A stretch of DNA of 64,000 bases from JAWOLE01 sp963815655 (lineage in GTDB: Bacteria; Acidobacteriota; Thermoanaerobaculia; UBA5066; Gp7-AA6): the NCBI GenBank assembly GCA_963815655.1, contig CAWFHK010000001.1:1-64000 (forward strand). Direction: 5' to 3'. Positions 1 to 8,305 of the stretch are shown here, one piece after another. The position numbers and the translations under genes are program-made. How positions within the stretch are numbered: position 1 is the stretch's first letter; each line of letters begins with the position of its first letter. The notes under the pieces are model-generated. The model was not told the DNA's origin. It did not search any database and worked only from the letters and a program-made list of their open reading frames with translations.

Positions 1-213
1 CGCCGCGCGCTCGAGGCCGGCGAGACCGTCTCCGGCTGCACGGTCCACTTCGTCGACGAGGGGCTGGACTCCGGTCCGATCGTGCTGCAGGCGAGCGTGC
101 CCGTCCTTCCGGACGACGACGAAGACAAGCTCTCCGCCCGGATCCTCGAACAGGAGCACCTCGCCTATCCCGAGGCGATCCGGAGAGTCCTCGAGGGCTT
201 AGAGAAGCACTGA
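1..213 (+). CDS. purN: phosphoribosylglycinamide formyltransferase, C-terminal part
   Basis: This is the last 70 codons of a gene that begins before the window. The reading frame enters at base 1 and ends at TGA 211-213. The visible protein has the PurN C-terminal pattern: SGCTVHFVDEGLDSGPI followed by V(L)QASVPV and a DxxDxLxxRILxxEH helix. PurN transfers a formyl group from 10-formyl-THF to GAR in purine synthesis, in the cytoplasm. The formyl-THF site (N, H, D) can only partly be judged; the late D of DEGLDSGP is present. The recognition is secure although the N-terminal half is missing. Confidence 0.9.
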   Translation, partial: RRALEAGETVSGCTVHFVDEGLDSGPIVLQASVPVLPDDDEDKLSARILEQEHLAYPEAIRRVLEGLEKH

Positions 214-224
214 CCCCTCTCTGC

Positions 225-400
225 CATTCCGAGTGCGGACCCCATTTGTCATTCCGAGCGCGGACCCCATTTGTCATTCCGAGCGCGGACCCCATTTGTC
301 ATTCCGAGCGTAGCGAGGAATCTGCCCTCGTTTTCACTCTCAGGGCAAGATTCTTCGTCGCTTCGCTCCTCAGAATGACAGGGGGGATCAGAATGACAGG
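225..400. repeat. 25-bp direct repeats plus inverted arm (REP/MITE-like) after purN
   Basis: Three head-to-tail copies of a 25-bp unit starting CATTCCGAG and ending CCCATTTGT lie at 225-249, 250-274 and 275-299; the first differs from the others by one base. A fourth, diverging copy at 300-323 reads CATTCCGAGCGTAGCGAGG. The inverted counterpart (CTCCTCAGAATGACA) follows at about 366-380, and a second partial one at 389-400. The central part can fold into a long imperfect hairpin. The core resembles the CATTCCGAGCG...GAATGACA palindromes dispersed in many bacterial genomes. It sits between the convergent purN and rfbH genes and may also act as a transcription barrier. Confidence 0.75.
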
Positions 401-416
401 CAGGGTAGGTCCGGGG

Positions 417-1757
417 CTAGGAGCGGGCGGCGGCCGCTCCGGCCGCGCGGGCGCGGACGAAGCCGGAGAGCTCCGAGACGACGTAGTCCACCATGGCGTC
501 GGTGATCCCGGGATAGACGCCGATCCAGAACGTCTGCCGCATCGTGATGTCGGTGTTCGCGAGGTCGCCCACGACGCGGCAGGCGATCCCCTGGTACGCC
601 GGCTGCCGCAGCGCGTTGCCGGCGAAGAGCTTCCTCGTGGCGATCTTGCGGGATTCCAGGTGGGCGACGAGGTCGGCCCGCGAGAACGGAGCCTCGGGGC
701 GCACCGTGATCGGGAAGCCGAACCAGCTCGGCTCGCTTCCCGGTGTCGCGCGCGGCAGGATCAGGTGCTCGGACATCGCCGCGAGGCCCTCGGAGAGCCG
801 GGACCAGTTGCGCTGGCGCGCCGCGATGAATCCGGGGAGCTTCTTCAACTGGGCGACGCCGACGGCGGCCTGCATGTCAGTCGCTTTCAGGTTGTACCCG
901 ACGTGCGAGTAGATGTACTTGTGGTCGTAGCCGTGCGGGAGCTGCCCGAGCTGCCAGTCGAACCGCTTGCCGCACGTGTCGGCCTTTCCCGGATCGCACC
1001 AGCAGTCGCGCCCCCAGTCGCGGAACGAGGCGGCGATCTTCTTCAGCAGCGGCTGATCGGTCGCGACCGCGCCCCCTTCCCCCATGGTGATGTGGTGGGC
1101 GGGATAGAAGCTGAACGTCGCGAGATCGCCGAACGTGCCCGTCTGGCGGCCGCGGTAGAGGGACCCGAGCGCGTCGCAGGTGTCCTCGACGAGCCAGAGG
1201 TCCCTCGCGCGCGCGAGCGCCGTGACCGCGTCGCAATCGAAGGGGTTGCCCAGCGTGTGGGCCAGCATGATCGCCCGCGTGCGCGGCCCGATCGCTTCCT
1301 CGAGCCGGTCGGCGCGGACGTTGTACGTGCCGAGATCGATGTCGAGGAAGACGGGGACGAGCCCGTTCTGGAGGATGGGATTGATCGTCGTCGGGAACCC
1401 GGCGGCGACCGTGACGACCTCGTCTCCCGGCCGGAGACGGCGCTCGCCGAGCTCCGAGGCCGTCAGCGCGGTCAGGGCGAGGAGGTTGGCGGAAGAGCCG
1501 GAGTTGCAGAGGAGGGCGGCACGGCGGCCGAGCCGGCGCGCGAAGTCCCGCTCGAACTGCCCGGCGAACCGCCCCGCCGTCAGCCAGAAGTCGAGCGAGG
1601 AGTCGACGAGATGGGAGAGATCGTCGCCGTCGAAGACCCTTCCGGAGACCGGGACAGGAGTCTCTCCCGGCACGAACCGGCGCTCCGGCCACTCCTCCTT
1701 CGCGTACTCGGCGACCAGGGCGAGGATCCGCTGCCGCAGCTCGTCCGACTTCGTCAT
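417..1757 (-). CDS. rfbH: CDP-4-keto-6-deoxyglucose 3-dehydrase (E1 type)
   Basis: The 446-residue protein belongs to the DegT/DnrJ/EryC1/StrS fold but is the dehydrase E1 type. The usual PLP-binding lysine is replaced by histidine (FYPAHHITMGEGG, His221/222). Cysteines at 194, 252, 254 and 262 match the spacing of the E1 [2Fe-2S] cluster. It uses PMP and the iron-sulfur centre to remove the C3 hydroxyl of CDP-4-keto-6-deoxyglucose, the committed step to 3,6-dideoxyhexoses. Its ATG overlaps the rfbG stop as ATGA, so translation is coupled. The E3 reductase (ferredoxin-NADP type) that should regenerate E1 is not in the window. Confidence 0.93.
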   Translation of the reverse strand: MTKSDELRQRILALVAEYAKEEWPERRFVPGETPVPVSGRVFDGDDLSHLVDSSLDFWLTAGRFAGQFERDFARRLGRRAALLCNSGSSANLLALTALTASELGERRLRPGDEVVTVAAGFPTTINPILQNGLVPVFLDIDLGTYNVRADRLEEAIGPRTRAIMLAHTLGNPFDCDAVTALARARDLWLVEDTCDALGSLYRGRQTGTFGDLATFSFYPAHHITMGEGGAVATDQPLLKKIAASFRDWGRDCWCDPGKADTCGKRFDWQLGQLPHGYDHKYIYSHVGYNLKATDMQAAVGVAQLKKLPGFIAARQRNWSRLSEGLAAMSEHLILPRATPGSEPSWFGFPITVRPEAPFSRADLVAHLESRKIATRKLFAGNALRQPAYQGIACRVVGDLANTDITMRQTFWIGVYPGITDAMVDYVVSELSGFVRARAAGAAAARS

Positions 1758-2734
1758 GGAGCGCCCGCGAGGCGCTCGCGGTACCAGGCGATCGTCTTCT
1801 CGAGCCCCTTCTCGAGCGGCCATGCCGGCCGCCAGCCGAGGAGGCGCCGCGCCTTGGCGCTGTCCAGGTGCTGGTCGCGGATCTCCGCGCGCGCGCTGTT
1901 CTCGATCACGGGCTGGAGGTCGCTCCGGCCCGCCAGCCGCAGGACGGCGCCCGCGACCTCGAGGACCGTCGAGGACTCGTCGGGTCCGAAATTGAAGGCC
2001 TGTCCCCGAATCTCCGGCAGCTCGATCTTCTCGGCCATCGCCAGGTAGGCCTCGGCCGCGTCCGCCACGTAGACGTAGTCGCGGCGGTAGAGGCCGTCGG
2101 AGCGGATCACCGGCGCCTGGCCGGCCAGGGCCGAGCGGATCGTGCCGGGGATCAACCGGCTCCAGTTCAGGTCTCCGCCGCCGTAGATGTTCCCGCAGCG
2201 CGCCACGACGATCGGCAGCTCGTACGTCAGGGCGTAGCAATTCGCGAGCAGATCCGTGCAGCTCTTCGAGACGTCGTACGGATAGCGCCCGAGGGGCGGC
2301 ATCTCCTCCGTGTAGGGGAGGACCGCGGATTCGCCGTACGCCTTGTCGCTCGACGCGACGACGATGCGCCGGACCGTGCCGGAGTGGCGCCGGCACGCCT
2401 CGAAGAGCGTGTAGGAGCCGCGGATGTTGCTCTCGAACGTGCCGTAAGGGTTGCGGTAGCCGGCGCCGACGACGGTCTGCGCGCCGAGGTGGAAGACCGT
2501 CTCGACGTCGTGCTCGACCAGGGCCCGCTCGGCGTCCGGCATGGATTCCAGGTGGCCCGAGACGACGCGGCACGACTCGATGGCCCCGCCGCGGATCAGC
2601 TCCGACTGCGGGTCCCAGTCGCGCACGAGCGCGCAGACGCGCGCCCCGGCATCCAGCAGCCTCGGGACGAGCGCGGAGCCGACGAGACCGGTGGCGCCGG
2701 TGACGAGGACCGAGCGGTCCTTCCAGAAGCTCAC
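1754..2734 (-). CDS. rfbG: CDP-glucose 4,6-dehydratase
   Basis: This 326-residue extended SDR converts CDP-glucose to CDP-4-keto-6-deoxyglucose. The NAD-binding motif TGATGLVG is at residues 12-19, the catalytic SSDKAYG segment at 128-134 and YDVSK at 153-157. The start is GTG and overlaps the rfbF stop as GTGA; an upstream in-frame extension has no family similarity. The protein is slightly shorter than typical RfbG (about 355). Its position between rfbF and rfbH in one overlapping minus-strand operon fixes the function better than similarity alone. Confidence 0.9.
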   Translation of the reverse strand: MSFWKDRSVLVTGATGLVGSALVPRLLDAGARVCALVRDWDPQSELIRGGAIESCRVVSGHLESMPDAERALVEHDVETVFHLGAQTVVGAGYRNPYGTFESNIRGSYTLFEACRRHSGTVRRIVVASSDKAYGESAVLPYTEEMPPLGRYPYDVSKSCTDLLANCYALTYELPIVVARCGNIYGGGDLNWSRLIPGTIRSALAGQAPVIRSDGLYRRDYVYVADAAEAYLAMAEKIELPEIRGQAFNFGPDESSTVLEVAGAVLRLAGRSDLQPVIENSARAEIRDQHLDSAKARRLLGWRPAWPLEKGLEKTIAWYRERLAGAP

Positions 2735-3501
2735 GGCCAGCACTTCCAGGGGGCCTTGCCGGACTGCCAGAGCTCCTCGAGGAGGCGCTTCTCGCGCAGC
2801 GTGTCCATCGGCTGCCAGAAGCCGGTGTGCCGGTATGCCATCAATTCCCCGCGCGCGGCCAGCGTGTTCAGCGGATCGAGCTCCCAGAGCGTGTCGTCTC
2901 CGCCGATGAGATCGAGGACTTCGGGCTCGAGGACGAAGAACCCGCCGTTGATCCACCCTTCGCCGGTTTGCGGCTTCTCCGCGAAGGCCGCCACGCGGTC
3001 CGATTCGAGGACGAGCGCTCCGAACCGGGCGGGCGGGCGAACCGCCGTGATCGTCGCGAGCTTTCCGTGCGAGCGGTGAAAAGCGACGAGCGCCTTCAGG
3101 TCCACGTCGGCGACGCCGTCGCCGTACGTCGCCATGAACGTCTCCTTGCCGATCCAGGAGGAGAGCCGCCGCAGCCGCCCGCCCGTCTGCGTCGCCAGAC
3201 CCGTGTCCACGAGATGGATCGTCCAGTCCGGCGGGGACGACGAGTGGATCTCGTTCTCGCCGCGCCCGAGCCGCACGGTCACGTCCGCGTTGCGGGCGTA
3301 GAAGTTCAGGAAGTAGTCCTTGATGACGTCGCCCTTGTACCCGAGCGCGACGAGGAACTCGGAGAACCCGTGGAACGCGTACATCCGCATGATGTGCCAG
3401 AGGATGGGATGCTCCCCGATCTCCAGCATCGGCTTGGGCCGGAGGGTCGTTTCTTCCGAGAGGCGGGTTCCGGCGCCCCCAGCCAGTATGATTGTCTTCA
3501 T
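2731..3501 (-). CDS. rfbF: glucose-1-phosphate cytidylyltransferase
   Basis: This 256-residue nucleotidyltransferase makes CDP-glucose from CTP and glucose-1-phosphate. The N-terminal signature LAGGAGTRLSEET followed by RPKPM is at residues 6-24, and the metal-binding YGDGVADVD segment is near 125. The length matches the family. It is the first gene of the rfbFGH operon, and all three genes overlap by 4 bp. The start ATG (3499-3501) lies in a short divergent region shared with the GtrA gene. Confidence 0.95.
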   Translation of the reverse strand: MKTIILAGGAGTRLSEETTLRPKPMLEIGEHPILWHIMRMYAFHGFSEFLVALGYKGDVIKDYFLNFYARNADVTVRLGRGENEIHSSSPPDWTIHLVDTGLATQTGGRLRRLSSWIGKETFMATYGDGVADVDLKALVAFHRSHGKLATITAVRPPARFGALVLESDRVAAFAEKPQTGEGWINGGFFVLEPEVLDLIGGDDTLWELDPLNTLAARGELMAYRHTGFWQPMDTLREKRLLEELWQSGKAPWKCWP

Positions 3502-3565
3502 GAAATCAGTGAGCGGCGCTCACCGCTCGTCCGGGGATTGTAGCAATCCCGCGGGTCCTGACCCG

Positions 3566-4027
3566 GTGTCGGGGGGGGGGCCGGGCGTCCCCGGCAGCGA
3601 TAAGCGGAGCGGCGAGGGAGGGATTCGCCGGCTCCTGCGTAACCGTTTCGTTCGGTTCCTGCTGGTCGGCGGGCTGAATACCGCCTTCGGATACACGGTC
3701 TTCGCGATCGGCATCCTGCTCGGGATTCCCTACCCGCTGGCGGCCCTCGTCTCGACGGTGCTCGGCGTTCTCTTCAACTTCAAGAGCTATGGCACGCTCG
3801 TCTTTGCGAGTCATGATAACCGCTTGATCTTCCGCTTCGTCTTGGTTTACGGCATCTGCTATGCCGTCGGTCTCATCCCCCTGGCCTGGGCGAAGGCCCA
3901 TGGCGTGCCAATCCTGTGGATGGCGGCGATCTTCTTGCTTCCCATGGCGGCGCTCGCGTTCGTCCTTCAACGCGTTCTCGTCTTCCAGGCCGGCAGAGCG
4001 CCGCTCAATCCGAAGCTCTCGAGCTGA
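3566..4027 (+). CDS. GtrA-family membrane protein, start uncertain
   Basis: The protein has four hydrophobic segments in the GtrA pattern, beginning FVRFLLVGGLNTAFGY and including NFKSYGTLVF. GtrA-type proteins are small membrane proteins that help move or present lipid-linked sugars for surface polysaccharide modification. The start is not clear. GTG 3566 leaves room for divergent promoters; ATG 3500 is also in frame but overlaps the rfbF start codon on the other strand. A run of ten G residues (3571-3580) lies between GTG 3566 and the first conserved residue. The stop is 2 bp before the next gene, suggesting one transcript. Confidence 0.82.
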   Translation: MSGGGPGVPGSDKRSGEGGIRRLLRNRFVRFLLVGGLNTAFGYTVFAIGILLGIPYPLAALVSTVLGVLFNFKSYGTLVFASHDNRLIFRFVLVYGICYAVGLIPLAWAKAHGVPILWMAAIFLLPMAALAFVLQRVLVFQAGRAPLNPKLSS

Positions 4028-4029
4028 AA

Positions 4030-5064
4030 GTGAGGCCGCCTCCGCGGATTCTCGACGTGGACCGCAAGCTTCTCGTCCAGCAGGCGAGGCCGCTCTTCGA
4101 GAACGTTCGGGGCGGCCGGTTCTTCGTCACGGGCGGGACCGGCTTCTTCGGCTGCTGGTTGCTCGAAGCCCTGACGGCCGCGTCCGACACCTTCGCTCCG
4201 GACATCTCGGTGGCTGTTCTGACCCGGGACCCGGAGGCTTTCCGGGCCCGCGCCCCGCTCCTGGCCGGGCACCCGGCGGTCCGTCTCGTGACGGGGGACG
4301 TGCGCGACTTCCCCTTTCCGGCAGAAAGCTTTTCCTTCGTGGTCCACGCGGCCTTCGACTCGTCGCGGGAACCGTCGCCGGAGCAGACGCGCAGCACGAT
4401 CATCGAAGGCACGGCGCGATGCCTCGAGCTCGCGCGTCGGGCCGAGACGCGCCGTTTTCTATTGGTCAGCTCGGGCGCAGCCTATGGCCGCCAGCCGGCG
4501 GACGTCGAGCGCTCGTCGGAAGAGGCGATCGGAGGCTCTTGGCCGCGGACGGTGTACGGCGCCGCCAAGCGAGAGGCCGAACGGCTGGCCTTCGAAGCGG
4601 CCGGCCACGGCGGGCCGGCCGCCACCGTCGCCCGGGGCTTTGCCTTCGTGGGTCCGCGCCTGCGGCTCGACGGACACTTCGCCATCGGCAATTTCATTCG
4701 CGATGCCCTCTCCGGCGGTCCGATCCGGGTTGCCGGCGACGGATCTCCCGTCCGCTCCTACCTCTACGCCGCCGACCTGGCGATCTGGCTTCTGACGATC
4801 CTCTTTCGCGGAGCGCCCGGCTCGGCTTACAACGTCGGCTCCGAGGACGCCGTGTCGGTCGCCGACCTGGCGCGGATCGTGGCGGAGGCGATCGCCCCGA
4901 ACGCTCGAGTCGAGATCGGGAAAGCCTCAGGCAGCATCCTTCCGGACCGCTATGTGCCGTCAACGGAGCGGGCCCGGAAGGAACTCGGTCTGCGGCAGAC
5001 CGTCGATCTTGCCGAGGCGATTCGCCGAACGGCCGCCTGGTACGCCTCGGTTCCCTTACCATAG
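4030..5064 (+). CDS. NAD-dependent epimerase/dehydratase (sugar-nucleotide reductase candidate)
   Basis: The 344-residue protein is an extended SDR with TGGTGFFG at 34-41, the VSSGAAYG strand near 147-153 and catalytic Y176xxxK180. The chosen start is GTG 4030, directly after the GtrA stop. The substrate cannot be read from sequence. Between rfbFGH and a thiamine-dependent enzyme, a role in finishing a CDP-3,6-dideoxy or branched sugar (a paratose/abequose- or yersiniose-type ketoreductase) is a reasonable inference, but a UDP-sugar epimerase is equally possible from the motifs. Confidence 0.82.
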   Translation: MRPPPRILDVDRKLLVQQARPLFENVRGGRFFVTGGTGFFGCWLLEALTAASDTFAPDISVAVLTRDPEAFRARAPLLAGHPAVRLVTGDVRDFPFPAESFSFVVHAAFDSSREPSPEQTRSTIIEGTARCLELARRAETRRFLLVSSGAAYGRQPADVERSSEEAIGGSWPRTVYGAAKREAERLAFEAAGHGGPAATVARGFAFVGPRLRLDGHFAIGNFIRDALSGGPIRVAGDGSPVRSYLYAADLAIWLLTILFRGAPGSAYNVGSEDAVSVADLARIVAEAIAPNARVEIGKASGSILPDRYVPSTERARKELGLRQTVDLAEAIRRTAAWYASVPLP

Positions 5065-5070
5065 AGCGTC

Positions 5071-6870
5071 TTGATCAAACTTTCGGACTACCTGATGGAG
5101 CGGGTCGCCGCGGCCGGCGTGAGGCACGTCTTCCTCGTTCCCGGCGGCGCGGCGATGCACTTGAATGACTCCCTGGGGCGCACGCCCGGCATCGAGTTCG
5201 TCGCCAACCTGCACGAACACGCCAGCGCCGTGGCGGCCGAGGCCTACGGCAAGCTGACGAACAATCTCGGCGTCGCGATGGTGACGGCGGGTCCGGGCTC
5301 GACCAACGCGCTCACGGGAGTAGCGACGGCCTGGGTCAACTCGTCGCCGGTGCTCTTTCTCTCCGGTCAGGTGAAACGCGCCGACTTGAAAGGCCCCCGG
5401 CCGATCCGGCAGTTCGGTCTTCAGGAAGTCGACATCGTGCCCGTAGTTTCTTCCATCACCAAGTACGCCGCAACGATCGATGATCCCCTGCGCGCTCGAT
5501 TCCATTTGGAGCGGGCGCTGCATGCCGCGCGCGACGGTCGGCCGGGGCCGGTCTGGCTGTGCGTGCCTCTCGACGTTCAAGCCGCGCTTGTCGAACCGGA
5601 TCGACAGGAGGGCTTCCGCCCGCCCGTATCCCCGGAAGTGCCTGGGAAATCCGTCCGCGAGGGGGTGTCACGGATGCTCAAGGGGCTCGCGGACTCGGAG
5701 CGTCCGGTCTTACTCGCTGGCGGTGGTATCCGGATAGCGGGCGCGGAAGAGAGCTTCCTCCGACTCGTGGACAGGCTGGGGATTCCCGTGCAGACGACCT
5801 GGGTCGCGGCCGATCTTGTCCCGGACAACCATCCGCTGTTCGCGGGGCGCCCGGGGGCGTTCGCTTCGCGAGGGGCGAACTTCACGATCCAGAACGCAGA
5901 TTTCGTGCTCGCCGTGGGAGCCCGCCTGGACTTTGCAACGACCGGCTACTCGCGCGAGCGGTTTGCGCGTGGTGCGTGGCGCGTCGTTGTCGATGTCGAT
6001 CCTGCCGAGATCACAAAGCTCGAAGGCTGCATCGAGATGCCGATCCTCGCGGACGCTCGTGCGTTCATCGAAGAGGTTCTCGCCCAGCAGGCCCAACTCC
6101 ATCGCCGCGATCGCTCACCCTGGCTCGTTCGAATCCGCGAATGGAATTCTCGGTATCCCGTCCTGATGCCATGTCGGCGAGGTCTCGCAAAGGACACGAG
6201 CGCCTACGTCCTTGTCGACGAGCTATCGAATCAGCTGATGTCCGAAGATGTGATCGTCGAGGGAAGCTCGGGGATTCACAGCGAAATCTTCTTTCTCGCG
6301 TTCCGTGTCCGGTCGGGGCAGCGCATTCTGGCAGACGGGAGCTACGGATCGATGGGATACGGGCTGCCTGCAGCAGTCGGCGCTTGTCTGGCTTCCGGTC
6401 GTCGAACCGTGCTCGTCGAAGGAGATGGGAGCCTGCAGCCGAGTCTTCCCGAACTTGAGACGATCCGAAGACTCGATCTTCCCTTGAAAGTGATCGTTGT
6501 AAACAACTCGGGCTACGGCTCGATCCGATCCTCACAGCAACGGTACTTCGGACGGTTGGTCGCGGCCGATTCCACGAGCGGAGTGACGTTTCCCTCCGTC
6601 GACAGAATCGCCGGGGCGTATGGGATACCGTGCGTTACCGTTGCCGGAGAGTCGGAATTGGCGGGCAAGCTCAGGGAAACCCTCGAGAGGCCCGGTCCTG
6701 CGATCTGTGAAGTCCAAGTGCCCCCTGGGGAGGATCGCGAACCTCGGCTCGGCACATTCCAGAAGCCCGACGGCAGCATGGTCTCGAGACCCCTCGAGGA
6801 CCTGTTCCCGTTCTTGGACCGCGATGAGTTCCAGTCCAACATGATAGTTCCTCCTTTGCCCGAGGAGTGA
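5071..6870 (+). CDS. thiamine-diphosphate-dependent enzyme (IlvB/YerE-like)
   Basis: The 599-residue protein has the three-domain architecture of acetolactate-synthase-like enzymes. The catalytic glutamate is in NLHEHASAVAAEAYGK (Glu49). The central domain begins near 190. The C-terminal ThDP motif runs from EGDGS near 450 to VNNSGYGS. It starts at TTG 5071, 6 bp after the epimerase stop. Known relatives include acetolactate synthase and YerE, which adds a two-carbon branch to CDP-3,6-dideoxy-4-keto-glucose. The sugar-gene context favours a carbohydrate role over branched-chain amino acid synthesis. No small regulatory subunit gene is adjacent. Confidence 0.85.
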   Translation: MIKLSDYLMERVAAAGVRHVFLVPGGAAMHLNDSLGRTPGIEFVANLHEHASAVAAEAYGKLTNNLGVAMVTAGPGSTNALTGVATAWVNSSPVLFLSGQVKRADLKGPRPIRQFGLQEVDIVPVVSSITKYAATIDDPLRARFHLERALHAARDGRPGPVWLCVPLDVQAALVEPDRQEGFRPPVSPEVPGKSVREGVSRMLKGLADSERPVLLAGGGIRIAGAEESFLRLVDRLGIPVQTTWVAADLVPDNHPLFAGRPGAFASRGANFTIQNADFVLAVGARLDFATTGYSRERFARGAWRVVVDVDPAEITKLEGCIEMPILADARAFIEEVLAQQAQLHRRDRSPWLVRIREWNSRYPVLMPCRRGLAKDTSAYVLVDELSNQLMSEDVIVEGSSGIHSEIFFLAFRVRSGQRILADGSYGSMGYGLPAAVGACLASGRRTVLVEGDGSLQPSLPELETIRRLDLPLKVIVVNNSGYGSIRSSQQRYFGRLVAADSTSGVTFPSVDRIAGAYGIPCVTVAGESELAGKLRETLERPGPAICEVQVPPGEDREPRLGTFQKPDGSMVSRPLEDLFPFLDRDEFQSNMIVPPLPEE

Positions 6871-6871
6871 G

Positions 6872-7573
6872 ATGCCAGACGTCCTGAATTCGAAGCGTGC
6901 GCTCCTGACTGGAGCCACCGGTGGGCTGGGCCGGGAGATCGCGAAGGCTCTGGCGCGGCGCGGCGTCCGGCTCTTCCTCAGCGGGCGTAACGAGCCTGCA
7001 CTCGGGGAGCTCCTCCGAGAGCTCTCTGCGTCCGGCCGGACAGCCGACCTGATGCGTGTTGAAGAAGTCGAGGGGCTCGTCGAGTCCGCGAGACAAGCTC
7101 TCGGAGGGGTGGACGTTCTTGTGCACTCGGCGGGCGTCTTCCCGGTTGTCCCGCTGGCGGAGACATCGCTCGAGACGTTCGACCGCTGCCTTGCCGTCAA
7201 TCTGCGCGCGGCCTTTCTACTCGCGCGCGCTCTTGCACCCTCGATGGCTGCGCGGCGCTGGGGACGGATAGTGCTCGTGGGGTCGTCTTCGGCGTATTCG
7301 GGCTTTCCCGACACCTCTGCTTACTGCGCTTCCAAGCATGGCCTCCTCGGCTTCTCGCGAGCCCTGCACGAGGAGTTCCGGCGGGCAAACGTCCGAACCC
7401 TCTGCTTGTCGCCAGCCTCGATAAAGACGCCCATGGGGCGAACCTCCATCGGCCAGGACTTCGAAACCTTCCTCGATCCGTCCGAAGTCGCCGCTTTTGT
7501 CGTCGACTTGATCTCGCTGGACGGCGCCATGATTGCGGAGGAAGTGCGGTTGAATCGAATGGTGCCGCGATGA
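6872..7573 (+). CDS. short-chain dehydrogenase/reductase
   Basis: This 233-residue classical SDR has TGATGGLG at 13-20, NLRAAF and the VGSSSAY segment, and catalytic Y151xxxK155 (YCASK). It begins 1 bp after the thiamine enzyme stop and its own stop overlaps the next start (ATGA), so it is translated as part of the sugar operon. The likely role is keto-sugar reduction or oxidation; the substrate is unknown. The C-terminus lacks the usual final DGG segment and ends in VRLNRMVPR. Confidence 0.85.
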   Translation: MPDVLNSKRALLTGATGGLGREIAKALARRGVRLFLSGRNEPALGELLRELSASGRTADLMRVEEVEGLVESARQALGGVDVLVHSAGVFPVVPLAETSLETFDRCLAVNLRAAFLLARALAPSMAARRWGRIVLVGSSSAYSGFPDTSAYCASKHGLLGFSRALHEEFRRANVRTLCLSPASIKTPMGRTSIGQDFETFLDPSEVAAFVVDLISLDGAMIAEEVRLNRMVPR

Positions 7574-8295
7574 GCCGCGCTCTCGAGGTGCTGGCGCTGA
7601 TCCCGGCCCGAGGTGGATCGAAATCGATCCCAAGAAAGAACGTGCGGCACGTGAACGGGAAGCCCCTGGTGGCCTGGTCAATCGGCCACGGACTTGCGGC
7701 GCACCGGATCACGCGCGTCGTCTGTACGACCGATGACGACGAGATTGCCGAAGTGGCACGCGCTTACGGCGCCGAAGTTCCATTCCGGCGGCCCGTGGAA
7801 ATCAGCGGTGACCTCTCCGTGGACTTCGAGTTTCATCTCCACGCGCTCGAGTGGCTGAGAGACCATGAGGCGTACCTTCCGGACCTCGTCGTTCACTTGC
7901 GGCCGACGCACCCCGTGCGCAAGCCCGAGCTCTTGGACCAGGCGGTCGAAGCGCTCGCCGCGCGGCCGGATGCGGACTCTCTGCGAGCGGTTCGCCGAGC
8001 GGTATTCACGCCGTACAAGATGTGGCGCCTGGGTCGCGGCGGTTATCTCTCGCCGCTGATGACTTTGGAAGGAACCGCTGAACCGTACAACATGCCGCGT
8101 GACGTACTCCCCCCCGTGTTGCAACAGGACGGCTACGTTGACATCACTCGCGCGCGAACGGTATTCGAACAGCACTCGACGACGGGGCTGAGGATTCTCC
8201 CCTTTCCGGTGGACCGAGAACCGGTCATCGATATCGACTACGAGCCGGATCTCGTAGATGCAGAACGGCTCTTGGCCCGCGATGGGGAGGGGTAG
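7570..8295 (+). CDS. acylneuraminate cytidylyltransferase family protein (CMP-sugar synthetase)
   Basis: This 241-residue NeuA-family enzyme has the signature IPARGGSKSIPRKNV at 10-24, the LRPTHPVR active-site segment near 116 and an IDIDYEPDL C-terminal motif near 226. The family activates nonulosonic acids (sialic, legionaminic, pseudaminic types) with CTP. The downstream NeuB and KdsC-like genes make a CMP-nonulosonate the likely product. Start and stop overlap or abut neighbours, consistent with one operon. Confidence 0.9.
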   Translation: MSRALEVLALIPARGGSKSIPRKNVRHVNGKPLVAWSIGHGLAAHRITRVVCTTDDDEIAEVARAYGAEVPFRRPVEISGDLSVDFEFHLHALEWLRDHEAYLPDLVVHLRPTHPVRKPELLDQAVEALAARPDADSLRAVRRAVFTPYKMWRLGRGGYLSPLMTLEGTAEPYNMPRDVLPPVLQQDGYVDITRARTVFEQHSTTGLRILPFPVDREPVIDIDYEPDLVDAERLLARDGEG

Positions 8296-8305
8296 AAGAG
8301 ACGCC

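Noticed and set aside
246..2048. A 600-codon plus-strand open frame opposite rfbG and rfbH
   Set aside because: It is an antisense shadow typical of high-GC coding DNA, with Arg/Glu-rich low-complexity sequence and no family features.
5071..6870. A true acetolactate synthase (ilvB)
   Set aside because: There is no ilvN or ilvC neighbour and the gene sits in a sugar operon; the family label is kept but the ilvB name is not used.
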